Assembly: GCA_014773175.1 (NCBI GenBank)
Contig: VXCM01000999.1
Span: forward strand, 119,521 to 183,520
Direction: 5' to 3'
Length of the DNA stretch: 64,000 nucleotides
DNA from: Lucifuga dentata
Lineage: Eukaryota > Chordata > Actinopteri > Ophidiiformes > Bythitidae
Of this stretch, positions 38,553 to 51,282 are shown piece after piece (within the stretch, counting starts at the first letter, position 1; each line of letters starts with the position of its first letter). The notes under the pieces were generated by a model. The model was not told the origin of the DNA and searched no databases. It saw only the letters and a list, made by a program, of their open reading frames with translations. The translations under genes and the position numbers were made by a program.

Positions 38553-39913
38553 GCTCAATAACCTATTTGAGTTTCATGAAGAAATCAATAGAGTTACAAC
38601 ATCTTTATGCATATATGTTGTTTGACACAGTACACATCCACTAGCCGATGGGGAATATGCCAAAGGAAATCTAACACATTACACACACACACACACACCA
38701 CTGTCTAATACACTCAAGACAACAGCTAGAAAACAGTGTCGATTAAAATCTGTCACTTTATTCTAAGATGTGTTCATTTTATATTAACTCATTTGACTTT
38801 TCTGCTCTGGCTCTTAATACACAGAGACAAAAGGAGCTTCTTCTCTTAGAGTGGAAGAAATGGCTGCAATTAAAAGGCGAGTGACTTTAACAAATTCCAA
38901 GGGTACAGCGTAGCGTTGGAATTAAGTCCTCCAGAGTGTTGCAGCATTACAGCTCTGAGCAACTAAATGAGGACACACCCAGCCATAGTGTGACCAGATT
39001 AAAAGAAGAGAAATCAGCCCCTCACTGCTCCCAAACGGCCACCATCGCTGCAGGCTGTCCATCAGTCCACACGGTGCGGCTTGAATCACCCTCCAATCAT
39101 CATGAAAGTGACATAAACTTCCCAGCTGGCTATTTAACAATAGATATATAACAGTATTTACACCAAGTGGTTCATAAAAATTATAAAATATGCCTTATAG
39201 CTTTTTTTTTTTTTAATAGCAAATTGTGTGTGTGTTTTGGGTATACTTTGTGGAATGATAAATTGTATTATAGTAAGAAAATAATTTTTCACTCATCAGA
39301 TTTGACAACAAATGTGTTTTGAGTAGTATATTGTAATACCCATCACAAATACTGACAAAAAAAATAGGCAAAAACAAAAACTTTTTTTTTTTAAAGAACA
39401 GACTAGGTAAAACAAGACATACTGTAATGTTTTTGAGGGGTTGATGATGCTGAACTTTATGATTAACATGTTAAAGGTTAGTATGTTGAACGTGTGAGAA
39501 CAAAAGAAAAAATAAAAACACTCAATATAAAGTTCAAATTTAACTAATATTAGGGCTGTAACTTATGCTTATTTTCATTATTGAGACATGTTTGATTAAT
39601 TTATTATACCTACAGTTTGAATTCTTACAGAATGGTAAGAATTTTCACTCTATATCTCAAAACAGACCCCTAAATGAAAATAAGAACATGGAAATCTTTA
39701 TATATCCCAAAAAGTGTTCAATGAAAATAAAAAAAAAAAGCAGGAAATCCTAATAGAAAAGAGATGCTGGAATTAGACTGTTTGGCACTTTTACTTAATA
39801 AATGATAAAAATGATTCAGCAATTACTTAAATTAAATACTATATGTATATATTTACATGTGCTGATATACATATTTTAAATATGTTGGTTGTGTATGCTC
39901 ATTATTTATTAAT

Positions 39914-39914
39914 C

Positions 39915-39947
<33 letters not shown>

Positions 39948-39948
39948 C
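39914..39948. repeat. (ATT)n microsatellite
   Basis: About eleven perfect trinucleotide copies. Confidence 0.95.
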
Positions 39949-40670
39949 CATTATTACACTATAATCCCTCCATCTTAAACCGATTAGAGCAGTCATATTG
40001 TATCAGACAAGCACAGCCTATCGCATCAGCAGGATCAAGTCCGGCTCTTTCAATTTGTCTCCCACTTCCAGACCTCCTATAGAAAAACGACGCAAGGCTC
40101 CGTGGGGCGAAATGAGGAAAACCTTTTCATTATCCCTGGTGTCTGCGGTGTGGAAGAAATCAATAGAGGTGTCCATGTTGGATCCATCTATATTCTACTG
40201 TGTGAACCTAACACCCTCACATGGGGAAAGGATGAGGAGTGGGTGGTTTGAGGAGAAGAGGTTAGGGAGTTTTCGAAAAAGGAGGTGCAGTGGAAGAGGA
40301 AGTTAGGGAGGGAGGCGGAGAGAAAGAGGTCAAAGAGTTATTTATATACACATAGTTTTCTGGTGCGCTCACACAGGTTGGAATAACTTAGTCAGGTTAG
40401 AGTGACTTTGGAGAAGTTGAGGCAGATTTAGATGTTGGAGGGATACAGTGGCTGCACAAATATCACTTCTGAACTGCACTGAACTGCAGAGGAAAACAAA
40501 CCTGCACTCATCTTCCAAGTCTAAGAGATATAAATGGAGACACAATCATTTCTGATTTTCCGAGAAACAAATCAAGGAGGCACACAGGGCTGTTTGAGAC
40601 GCCACTTGAATAACAGACATTTCAACTGTGGAAGTCATGCTAACGAGGCACTCATTCAACCTCTGTGAAA

Positions 40671-40671
<1 letters not shown>

Positions 40672-40711
<40 letters not shown>
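40672..40711. repeat. (AC)n microsatellite
   Basis: About 20 perfect units. Confidence 0.95.
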
Positions 40712-40713
<2 letters not shown>

Positions 40714-41403
40714 GTAACAACCATATCACCTGTCACCAGGAGCCTCATTAAGCTGACAGGCTCTGGCCTCTCAGGGCAGACCAAGACATCAGCATCCTCT
40801 CCCTCCTGTCATGACATGATGGATCTTTCTACCACTGGCTGCCAACCTGCCATTCACGTCCTTCTTCCTGTGGGCACCCATCAGGAAACACTCACTAAGC
40901 ATCATGCTGATCAGCTTATTTGTATATATCCACATTACTATTCACATCCAAATCCAGTTGCATTTGGAAAGGATGCTGATGATTGGCTCTCGTAAAGTCT
41001 TCCCTCTCTCTTGCCATCTGCCTGTAGATGGATGGATGGAAGTGTAAGTGATAACATTTCGTGGGCGGTTTTTACTATACTGTACTGTAAGCTTTAGCAA
41101 GCCTTAGACTCTACGACTTTAAACTGCTGACAGGACATGCAGTAAATGCTTGATGTTAACTGAGGACAAAATAGTGGTATGCTTGATAGAAAAAGAGCAC
41201 ATGATGCTTAAACTCAGCTGATGTTTCCTTTGGAAATACTGTATCTTCTTTATCAACGTTTTTGTGATATTCATTCATTTAGAGAGGTTTAAAAGTACTC
41301 ACAGATTGCAAAAAAACAAAAAACAAAAAATCAATTCAGATGGGCTTTCTTTTTATAACAGATTTGTTGCATCTTTTTCTAATATTTATATCATCATAAG
41401 CAT

Positions 41404-41936
41404 TGTAAGTGTTAGTGGTTTTGCATGTTTGAGCAAAACCCTTGTATATGTTACATTAATTATAACTATTTCCCAAAACATAATACACTGCAGTAAACAG
41501 AATAGTTTTTCCTACCTTCCAGACTGCCATTCGTTTCAGATCATTCCAGTTACACTATCAAAATCAAATTGTAGAGACTTGAAACATGCTTGGGATAAGT
41601 AATCCATCACATTGAACATGCCATGTCATGGCATGACGTGACATTTATTAAAAGTTTTTTTGGCAAAGTTACTTTATTGAACCAATCCAACATGGAGTTG
41701 CATAAAACATGGAGTTTTACACAAGAAAATGTATGCCTCCACCAGGGAATATAGTCCCAGGAGTAGATGGCTTTTACCAAGAAATTAAAAACAACCGTTC
41801 CTTCTACAAGATTTGGGAATTTGGCAAAATAACAGGAAACCTAAACTATGGTTTTATGTTTTGGAAAGTGGTTGTCAGTAATATATGTATATAGTATTTA
41901 TTGGACATAAACGTGCAAAATCACTGGTACGGTTCT
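41404..41936 (+). mobile_element. TTAA-flanked MITE family, copy B
   Basis: The right end matches copy A (gcaaaatcactggtacggtt), followed by tcaa, a decayed TTAA. The left end is worn but still shows tagtggttttgcatgtttga. The core ccagggaatatagtcccagg and the word gtagagacttgaaacatgct are shared with copies A and D, in the same orientation. Confidence 0.7.
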
Positions 41937-43707
41937 TCAAATCATGAGAGGACTGAGAGCTTCAGTGTGGACAGGGAAAACATACAACAGCTCAGCAGTA
42001 ATGACAGCTTTGACGTTAATTAATTCCCACTGGAGTTTTTGAGATCTAGGGTCTGTGAGGCAAACCAATAAGGTGTCAGCAATACCAGTGATCAAGTTTG
42101 ATTGGACAGCTGTCAGCAAGCGTGACAAGCAGAGCAGCAGATGGACATTCTGCATTGTCGTTAGGAAATTAAAAGCAAATGGTTCAGTGGTTATAACAAA
42201 TTATGGTATGCTGCAGAGTATATTTTATATATGAAATTATGGGCAGATTTCAGTGTTTTCATGAAGTACACTGATGAGATTTAACCAAAAGACTTTTATG
42301 GAATCTATTTCAGTCCCAAAGGAGATGAAAGTAGAACTAAACAGATTTGTTAGAGAAGCATTTATAAGCTTGTAGACAATTAAGATGTGGATTGCACAAA
42401 ACTGAATATCAAAAAAATGCTGTACATTCAGTGTCATTTTATACAAATGAACATTGCAATGACATCATCCTCATTTGCACTAAAATGGCAAACATTTAAG
42501 CTTGCATCTAATTTTCATGAATATTAAAAAGTAAATTTCCTGCTAATGATGACCAAACATTGGCTGGCAGTACATTCCAAAATTATAACAAAATTAAACT
42601 GATAGTGGCAGTTACACAAACAACATGGTGTGTTACGACCATAAAGCATTGCATTTTGGTTTTATTGAATTGTACACAGGTTGTTTAGCCAAAGTTGACA
42701 AATGCCATACACCCTGTTTCACTGCCCCAATCACCTACAATTAGTCATCAATGTCATGTGACCCTATATTACAGTTTATTATGGTGGCATTATTGGAATT
42801 AAGCTAATTTACTGACAAATTTATGTTCATACTAGGGTATATGTGGCATTATTTTGAGGAACTTGGACATTACACAGAAGGGTTTGAAGGAAGGAGAGGG
42901 TCATGAATCAAGAAAGGCACAAACTAAAATTTTCCATCAAAACTGCTCCATTGCTCCTGTGTGACCTTATACTCCACACATCCATATTGCATTGCAGTCA
43001 AAGGGGGATGTCAAATTTTCCAGGTGAAAATTCTGACTTGCAACCTCCAAACATTCCAGCACCCACAGCACCAAATGTAAGCAAAAAACATGGCTGAACA
43101 CTAATAAATGCTAAATAAATACAGTTAGTAGTACTAAATTAGTGAAAAGTGATTGCAGGACTGTTCGGTTGGATTGTATTACAGTGAGTAGGTGTGTCTA
43201 TTTTTCTGCTCAGTGAGTGCATATGGGTTACTTGTCATAGTGGGTATTAAACATTTGTGCAGATAATTTTTCTTTTTTTAAAAAAATTAGTTACACTTAC
43301 CTATAAATGCTGCACAACTGCAGTGCGACATATATATAGTGTATCTATACACTATAGACAACTAACATTGGCGACGTATTTTGTCTTCCATACATAGCCG
43401 GTTTTATTTATTTATAGTCCTTTTAATTTCAATGTCATGCAGGAAAATTTACTTTATTTGACTGTTAGATGATTATTTACCATTCACAAAGTTCGCCTCT
43501 ACGGGTACTTCCATGTTCAGAGCTGCCACTCCTCAATAAATTTGAGGTAGATGGATTTGACCTGACTTCAAGTGCTGTTCCAGCACACTTCTTCAAGTAG
43601 GCAGTTGGAAATTTCAAGTTCCAAGTTGTCTGGAACACAGCATTAGATCAGTCTCATTAAACCTACTTGTGACTTCTGATTAGGATTATTAAAGTGCTGT
43701 GAGATGA

Positions 43708-43731
43708 CAGCCTGCTTTTAAAAGCAGGCTG
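43708..43731. other. 24 bp perfect palindrome
   Basis: cagcctgctttt is followed directly by its reverse complement, with no spacer. The flanks (attaaagtgctgtgagatga on one side, aataattgcaattaccaat further right) look like neither a known repeat nor a gene. Confidence 0.9.
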
Positions 43732-44065
43732 AGTAGACCAATCCACACCTCGAATAATTGCAATTACCAATCACATCAGTGTGGAAGTTTGGTCTGTGTA
43801 ATCACTTTTGTAATGGAAAGAAAATCACACACACACTACCCACTTCCTTGAAGCTTGTCAGTTAATACTGAAATGTTGCTGGACCTGAATGCATTCATCC
43901 AACATGAAAACATTAACCTGAGTGGAAAGAGAGACACCTGCTGCAAGTAGAGAACCACTCCTGCTTCTATCTGCAGCAGCATAATAGCCTTTGCTCACTA
44001 TTTTTTAAGGCATCAGGAAATAATTGTGGTGCAATGAGAGACACTGTGAGTTTGGGAGTGCATAC

Positions 44066-44068
<3 letters not shown>

Positions 44069-44120
<52 letters not shown>
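44069..44120. repeat. (GT)n microsatellite
   Basis: About 26 perfect units. Confidence 0.95.
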
Positions 44121-44122
<2 letters not shown>

Positions 44123-45095
44123 ACCATTGCGCTCTATAAACAGGGCAAAAATAAAACTGCAATATGCAGTGAGCATATGCAGTGAGCAACAAACTTCCTT
44201 TGTAGAATTGGATAAGTCTGACAATATTAGATGGTCTGCATCTGCATTGCTGAAAATATGGAGGCTTCTGCCAGCCAGTCAGATTCACTTTGTCACAACT
44301 GATGGCAGTGATCTACGGCACATATGCACAAATAGTTTTAAGACAGCATGCTATGTTGATATTGGAAATATTTTGCAGCTCACCTTCCTCAGGCTGCAGC
44401 AGGAGAAGCTGATAAATGATCAGTGTAAAGATTAGACTGGACATCTTTGCATCTTTGGTTCAATCATGCAGCTGAGGTGACTGCAAACCTCAGGTCATGG
44501 CATTATCCAACATCAACAGACTACCCTTTGAGTCATTGTATGAATTATTGAATCATTTTCTTTAACCACTTCTTCTAAAGCACATCCAGAAATCCCTCAA
44601 AGTGGGAGCACAGAGGCAGTGTCAGCTTTGGTGATAACATTTGTAGACACTTGACATCTCCTTTCCCACATCCCTCCATTCAACTTTCCTTTGTGCCTTT
44701 TCTGTGTTTATATCATCAGAGACTAGCAGGCCCTGAGACTAACAGTGCCCTGTTTGAGATGTGTGTGTATGTGTCTGGCTGCATTGTCTGACAGCACACA
44801 GCCACTGTAACACACGGAGGCCAGCTTGTACCAATTTAATGGTTGCCGCTCTTGTATGCTAATTCCAGTAGTGACCCAGTGACCTGGGCACTACAGAGTG
44901 GGATGTGGTTAATAGCTTGGTTGACATTGGTAATGAGGTCATCAATTTGAGAGAAACTTGCTCTCATTTGTCCCTGTTATGATGTTGTGATTTCAAAAAG
45001 GCTTCTAGGGAAGCAAAGCTGGGAGAGAATGTGGAATTATCCTTTAAGAGAGGAATCTAGAAGCTGATGTTCCATTAGGTGTTATTTTGTTGTTA

Positions 45096-45113
45096 CCTCC
45101 ACCAAGGAGCTTA
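45096..45113 (+). repeat. Left part of an older repeat split by the LINE
   Basis: gttacctccaccaaggag is the known-looking start of the repeat that also occurs at 28456. Its continuation (ttgaaaagttgatttggatg) is found right after the LINE at about 46540-46740. The LINE therefore inserted into it. Confidence 0.5.
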
Positions 45114-46535
45114 TGTCAGGTCAGGTCAGAAGCATGCGCTGGGCTGCGCATTGCCGCATCCACCATGCAACGGAAACTCCCTGGATCCCGGTTGGCAACC
45201 ATCCTGGCAGACCCGCGGCCCATCCCTATCTTGCGGAGGTACCTATCCATTTGCCGCAGCCAGGTGTTACGTGGGCATCCCCTTGGCCTGGTCCAGTCAC
45301 TAGGGTCCTCAGCAATGAGGCACCTGCACGCTGGATCATACTCAGGAAAACATACCACATGGCCATAGTGTCACAACTGTTGCTCCCTCACAATGCTGGT
45401 AACTGGTCTCTTGGAACAACCGCTCGTTCAACACAAAATCAAACCAGCAGTACCCAAAAATTCTCTGGAGAGACCGAGTACCAAAGACATCTAGTCATCA
45501 TCTCAAGTCACTGGTTAGCATCCAGGTCTCACAACCATAGAGTGAGACCGGGAGCACCAGGACTCTAAAGACTTGGATCTTCGTCTTCTTACAGAGATAT
45601 TGGCAGCACCCCCTACACCCCTGTCCAATGACCCCATGACCCTGTAGGTCCACCCCAGATGTCTCTAACCTCATAGGATGAGCATCCCAGAGACATGAAT
45701 GTCACTGCCAAGGTAGGTGAATCTCTCAACAAGTTTGACACTCTCCCCGTGTACAGACACACTGTTGATAGCTGAGTCCAAGAAGTCATTGAAAGCCTGG
45801 ATCTTAGTCTTGATCCAGGACACCCGCAAACCCAGGCACTCTGACTCCTCACTCAGCTTCTCAAGAGCTCCTAGCAGAACATTCATCGACTCTGCAAAGA
45901 TCACAGCATCATCAGCAAAGTCAAGGTCGGTAAACCTTTCCTCACTGATAAATGCACCCAAGTCACTGGAGGCCACAATCCTTCCCAACACCCAGTCCAT
46001 AAAAGCATTGAACAGGGAAGGAGCCAGAACACATCCCCGATGAACCCCAGTGTTTGTTCACTGGAAGAAGTCAGAGAGTCTGCCCCCACTCTGCACAGCA
46101 CACATGGTAGCAGAGTACAGGTCAGCCATGACATCCAGCAACTTACTGGGGATCCCGCATAATCTCAGGACATCCCAGAGACCATCCTGATCGAATGCTT
46201 TGAGTAAATCGACATAGGCTGCCAAAAAACCTTGCCGAAATCCACGCTTGCGCTTGATGAGTACCAGAAGAGCTAGGATGCAGTCGATGGTTGACTTCTT
46301 TGGAGTAAAAGTAGACTGCTCAGGATGCTGAGTAGTGAGCAGATGACCCTGGATCCTGGATCAGAATGACCCTTGCAAGGACCTTGCCCAGCACAGAGAG
46401 CAGTGTAATACCCCTGTAATTGTTGCANTCAGAATGACCCTTGCAAGGACCTTGCCCAGCACAGAGAGCAGTGTAATACCCCTGTAATTGTTGCAATCCT
46501 GGTGATCACCCCTGCCCTTCCAGAGCTCACATGAT
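45114..46535 (-). pseudogene. Non-LTR retrotransposon (LINE), 5'-truncated and frame-broken reverse transcriptase
   Basis: On the minus strand, in order, I see a thumb-ward part of a reverse transcriptase: a region reading FTPKKSTIDCILALLVLI, motif A with AAYVDLLKAFD (about 46190-46225), GVHRGCVLAPSLFNAFMDW, the catalytic FADD (45908-45919), WIKTKIQAF, ERFTYLGSDI, then LVLPVSLYGCETW and a C-terminal part with RPRGCPRNTWLRQMDRYLRK. A TGA at 46058-46060 and several frame changes break the frame, and the endonuclease and 5' part are missing. It is a dead copy. The clade cannot be assigned by eye. The N at 46428 lies in a 67 bp assembly duplication within it. Confidence 0.85.
46361..46495. other. 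Assembly junction: 67 bp direct repeat around one N
   Basis: 46361-46427 and 46429-46495 are identical around the N at 46428, inside the LINE. Confidence 0.85.
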
Positions 46536-46740
46536 CACTGGCATTTGTCTCTCTGTCTGTTTTTTTGGTAGCAGAATATCTTGAAAAGTTGATTTGGATG
46601 AAATAGTTGGGCAGATAAATAATGCCGAGAGAAAGAAGTGATTACATTTTGGAGGTGATCTGGATCATATTCTGGATTCAGGATCCAGAAGAAGTTTTTC
46701 ACATTTTGTTGTGAGGGTAGCGTAGCTTCTTTACTGGGCT
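46536..46740 (+). repeat. Right part of the repeat split by the LINE
   Basis: catttgtctctctgtctg is followed by gcagaatatcttgaaaag, ggatgaaat, ggaggtgatctggatcat and gaagtttttcacatttt. It resembles the body of the repeat at 9840-10140 and continues the fragment at 45096-45113. Confidence 0.45.
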
Positions 46741-47267
46741 ATATGCAATGGCAATGTGTGTGTGTGCGCGCGCCCGCTTGTGCACACGTGCCTGAGTGAC
46801 TGAGCGAGAGAGAGAGATGGAGATGTGTGGCAGCTTGTGAAGCAGGTTGATGTTGCCAGTCGGAGCAGAGTCATGTTAGCATAACAGTTGTAATAGTGTC
46901 AGTAACAGTGAATGCACCGTATGAAGTTGAGTTTGTTGTAAAATAAAAGGTTACAGCTCCTCAAATAACAAGCAGAGTCCCAGAGTTTTGTATGCCAGTG
47001 GCTGAATGTAGCAACTGGTGTTAACCCTGAAGTAACTTCAGCCCTAAAGCACTAAAGAGATGCTTCCTGACCAGAATCTGGAGGCTGGATCAGGAAAGGT
47101 TAACACTGTAAAATTAATGCCAATGGGCTGATGTCAATGAAGTCTGGATGATAAAAATGAAATGATGTCTCATTTTTAATATTTTATTGGAGATTTTGGC
47201 CTTTGCAGAGGAATGCACTCTCAGAGTGCCTTCTTTGTTTATGCATTGTTGCCAATAATGAAAGAAT

Positions 47268-47676
47268 CACTCAAATCCTTTACTTAAGTAAAATTAGTAA
47301 TACATCAACAGAAAAATACTCACTATAAGTAAAAATCCTGCATTTAAATTCAATAATTTCATTGAAAACAAACATTCACAGTAAGGTTGATTCCAGCAAT
47401 CATACTAATTCTGTATGTGTGTGTGTGAGTGTGTGTATGTGTGTGTAGAATGGTCCCCGTCATAGTGTTAAACAAAGAAGGCTGCTCTGAGAGCGCATCT
47501 CCACGAAGGCCTACAAAATCCCCAATAAAAAATGCATTAAAAAATGAGCCACTGTGCAAAATTTTTATTGAAATCGGCCCATGTAGCAATGATTACAAAG
47601 TAGCAAAAATTTGTACTTGTGTATAAGACTTAAATATAGTATGGGACATAAATGTACTTGCTTTCCATCCCTGATG
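47268..47676. repeat. Degenerate DNA-transposon-like repeat with acttaagtaaaa ends
   Basis: The left side has aaatcctttacttaagtaaa and actataagtaaaaatcctgc; the right side has taaatgtacttgctttccat. This is the pattern of a common fish element whose copies carry many 'aagtaaaagt' words and end in a 'tttccaccactg'-like sequence. A TG microsatellite lies inside. Ends are not exact. Confidence 0.4.
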
Positions 47677-48110
47677 TTGTGAGCAGATGTTTCCAGCGCA
47701 GACAGAGATTGTTTTAGGATTCGCACAATAAATTACTGAGACAGGACTACAAATGATGATGGCCCATTACTCTGGGGAAAAATAAAACAGTGTCATAACC
47801 AGACCAGTACCACTACACAGTAACGATCCACATTGAAATGAAAATGCAGATTATTTGTCAAGGCATATATACATTTTCTGTATTCTGGTCTCCCTTAATG
47901 CACAAACACGGAGCATGCAAAATCAAGTACATTAAAGTTTGCCTATGTATTTGTGCAAATATCTATTTGTGCATATACCTGATACCTATGGCCTGCCAAT
48001 CACTATGTTTTGGGAGCCGCTCAGTATTCCTCTCAGCAGCTGACCAGACGCTGTAAGCATGTGGGTTCCAGGAGGTGGGCAGATGGAGGGAAACCCAGAC
48101 CAGGGATCTT

Positions 48111-48216
48111 CTTCTCTCTCTCTCTCTCTCTCTCTCTAAACCGATGCCTCAGAGGCCTATGTATTATTCACATAGAGATGGGATATGCCACACAGTGAGG
48201 GATGGCAAGAAGAAAA

Positions 48217-48291
<75 letters not shown>
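48111..48291. repeat. (TC)n and (GA)n microsatellites in inverted arrangement
   Basis: A (TC)n run at 48111-48137 is followed about 80 bp later by a long (GA)n run at 48219-48291. The two runs are complementary and could form a hairpin. Confidence 0.9.
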
Positions 48292-48439
48292 GGTAGCATG
48301 CAGAGAGATGTGAGGGTGACATCACTTGAGAAACAAGAAAGCGTGACAGAGATGAACTGATGGATGGACAGAATATTTCAGGATACAAAAAATAACTTGG
48401 CTGCAAAGCAAACTGTTATCATGAGCCATGGATATAGCC

Positions 48440-48953
48440 ATGGTTTGCGCTTGTCCTTGCCAAAAAGGGTGTAAGTGTATGATCAAATATGTTCAATGTA
48501 ATGGTTCAAACATGGAGTCAAATCAAGTCGTCAAGTTTATTTGTATAGCCCAGTATCACATACTATGTCTCAAAGGGCTTTACAGACCCTCACATTAGTG
48601 GTTCCTGACCCAGCCCAAGCTCTCTAAGAAGACAAGGAAAAACTCTCCAAAAACCTTATTGTATAAGAAAAATGGAAGAAACCTTGGGAGAGGCTATTCA
48701 AAGAGAGATTCCCTCTCCTCAAATGACCGGGTGATGCAATAGGAACCGCAGGTGTAGAAACAGGAAAATTACAAAGGTCAAAAACAAAGAAACATTACAG
48801 AATAAAATGAACAGCAAGTACTGTAATCAATGATCCAGTGTCAAAGTAAATATGGAATCATTGTTATGATTAAAATATGAGTCAATGGACGGAATAGGTG
48901 CTAAAATACTTACAAACTTCAAAATTTGCAGCAAAGCCAGCATTCAGCATTAG
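48440..48953 (+). repeat. Interspersed repeat, copy 1 of a direct pair
   Basis: It shares a long, gapped, highly similar sequence with 51283-51787: tgttcaatgtaatggttcaa, ctcaaagggctttacaga, agagagattccctctcctca, acttcaaaatttgcagcaaa. Both copies are on the same strand, about 2.84 kb apart, and both end at cattcagcattag. No inverted ends, tRNA head or frame were seen. Confidence 0.75.
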
Positions 48954-49255
48954 CACTCAACACCTCTCTGCATTTGATTTCACTAATTAGGACACCTTCA
49001 ATCAGATGGAAGGAAGTAATCAGTGAAATCACCTGCTGTGTTGTTTGGCTCCAACAAAATCCTGCATCAACATGATTTCAGTGTTACATTGGTGAGACCA
49101 CTGAGCTACATACTAAATAGTCTTTAGACTGATTCTATTTCATGAAACACACAGACACAGGAATATGAATGCAAACAAGTACATGGAAGCACATTCTTAA
49201 ATTTTTATCTTTTTATCACACCAGCCCTTTTTGAAGAATCCACTTATTACATGTA

Positions 49256-49342
49256 CCTTTTCAGACATCAATAACGTAGAGTGTATGCAGGTTGTATTTA
49301 TTGGGCTCAAACATGTAAAATCATGGGGAACGGTCCTGTAAG
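49256..49342. mobile_element. TTAA MITE family, solo right end
   Basis: About 85 bp ending ttgggctcaaacatgtaaaat and gaacggtcctgtaa match the terminal repeat of copies A-D. No core or left end is present nearby, so this is a fragment. Confidence 0.5.
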
Positions 49343-49595
49343 TAAAATGCAATAGGGGCTCCTTCAAGATGACCAGTCATCTGTCTCATTTGTTCACACT
49401 AAATATATTAATGTCTTGAATGAACTCGTTAATGAGTTTATGCTAAAAGCTGCACTTAGAACATTTAAATTCAGACAGTTCTGTCCATGTGCCCTCATCC
49501 AGAGACCGCCCACACTAGCTTACCCATTCCTACTGTGTCATCTTTTCATCCTCAGGCTAACAGCAGTGGAGGTCAGCGAGGATTTCATTCTCTCA

Positions 49596-49608
49596 CTCTG
49601 TCTTTCAC

Positions 49609-49652
<44 letters not shown>

Positions 49653-49666
49653 NCTCTGTCTTTCAC

Positions 49667-49710
<44 letters not shown>
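49596..49710. other. Assembly junction: 57 bp direct repeat around one N, in a (GA)n run
   Basis: 49596-49652 and 49654-49710 are identical (ctctgtctttcacagacag plus GA units). Only one copy is likely real. Confidence 0.8.
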
Positions 49711-49713
<3 letters not shown>

Positions 49714-49737
49714 TACACTCTTAAACACAAGCACACA

Positions 49738-49868
49738 TGCATAATACTTGTTTCCCACTTTTTTTTTTTCTCAGTGTCTCTCTTGGACTCTAGGCGCACA
49801 TTNTGCATAATACTTGTTTCCCACTTTTTTTTTTTCTCAGTGTCTCTCTTGGACTCTAGGCGCACATT
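49738..49868. other. Assembly junction: 65 bp direct repeat around one N
   Basis: 49738-49802 and 49804-49868 are identical around the N at 49803. The contig between this junction and the previous one is only about 150 bp long. Confidence 0.85.
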
Positions 49869-50767
49869 CACATCAACACAGCTCTCCATATTGTATGCAC
49901 ATCACCTATCAAATTTGCAGACAAAAACCCTCTTATCACTTGGCTAAATATTCACCCACTTAATTAATCCAGTTAATCAGAAAAGGTACATCCACCTAAT
50001 CATAACATGCGTTGAATCTGGCAGGATCATCAGTATCCTTCCACCACTGCTCAGCAAAGTGTGAAGGGTGAGCTGAGCAGATGAGCCTTTAATTCTGTTT
50101 TTCCTCCTTGTTGTATGATCCTTGATCATCTCTGACATTAAATCCTGATTCCACAGATTTGATAGCTCTTGTTGTGATCAAACATTACTGACAGATGCAT
50201 GACTAACTTGCTTTGAATCTAGAAACATTGTTAGTTTAATGTCTGGAGTATTGTGTCTTGGAGATAACCAATAAAACTGTCATTAGAATAAGGTTTTTAA
50301 ATTCAAGGCTGTGTAGACAGATAACTGAGGCAGAGCAGACACTGCATTACATTTTTGGAAACCAAGGCACGATATATAGATGATTATAATGAATATTTTC
50401 TAAGGAATATCCTCTGAGATTGAAAACGATATATTTCATAGAAATAACTGTCAGTTTGCCCTTCTGTAGCCTGTGTTTTGAATTTAGTCTTACCGATAGC
50501 TGCCTGAAGGAGTAGCAGTAATGACTGGCTGTGCATTAATCAGTGCACATAGTGGTAGCACTGCAAGCTAATGTTTAATATTTAACATGCCAAGCTCATT
50601 CAGCTGATGTAGTCTACTGAGGACTTAGTATAGCGAAGTCTTTTGGTTGAGGCTTCCTCCAGGGTTTCATCAGTCAAGCCCAATTCTATTGTTCCCCTCC
50701 ACATGTAACTTTGCTCAAGGACTTCTACAACTCCACACTGATCATCCTCTCCCTACAAACACACCAG

Positions 50768-50769
<2 letters not shown>

Positions 50770-50822
<53 letters not shown>
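50770..50822. repeat. (TC)n microsatellite
   Basis: About 26 perfect units. Confidence 0.95.
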
Positions 50823-50825
<3 letters not shown>

Positions 50826-51282
50826 GGCCCCTCTGTCTCACTCCTCCTCCCCTATCGTCAGGCTCCATTGACACCATACAGATGACGATATGGACCACAG
50901 CACTAGTGCCGGAACCAAAGGCTGAAGAGAAGGATGAAAAAAGGGAGAGGAGATATGAAGGAAAAGAGATGGATAGAGTTAAAGAGAGAAATTGAGTGTC
51001 AGAAATGCGGTCCCTTGGAAAGCCTGTTGGCCTTTTTTATTACCATGAATGTCTGTGCTTTTATTACTGTGCACGCCAACAAAAATGTCTTAAAGCCAAC
51101 AGGGCAGCAGCTACAGAGACACGCTGCTTGTTTCACAATGGTAGTTCAGGTAAACAACAATTCGTGTCCTGCCTCCTGGCCCATGACATCACAGTTTCTT
51201 CGCTACAAACCAGCAAGTTTCTGCAGCTGAAAAAGGTGGCATGGGAACCGGATGAGTGTCGGTGTTTTTGCGGTGGAAATGA

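Larger units (their letters stand above)
35234..41403. other. Non-coding DNA, nothing recognised
   Basis: Poly-A tract with N (35481-35508), TAGAG, GA, ATT and CA microsatellites. The 37.5-37.8 kb stretch is richer in CpG than its surroundings and gives two overlapping minus-strand frames without known domains. Confidence 0.5.
41937..45095. other. Non-coding DNA with a GT repeat and a 24 bp palindrome
   Basis: No exon or named repeat was seen apart from the entries given. A 14 bp word (atatgcagtgagc) is doubled at 44162-44188. Confidence 0.5.

Noticed and set aside
38393..38644. Lys/Ser-rich plus-strand frame starting MTDKAKSSAKG
   Set aside because: It runs into a GA microsatellite and shows no conserved domain or splice pattern.
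43329..43352. Inverted pair tatagtgtat / atacactata
   Set aside because: Short, AT-rich and expected by chance in TA-rich DNA.
45113..45568. 151-codon plus-strand frame
   Set aside because: It is antisense to the LINE reverse transcriptase C-terminus; the coding sense is the minus strand.
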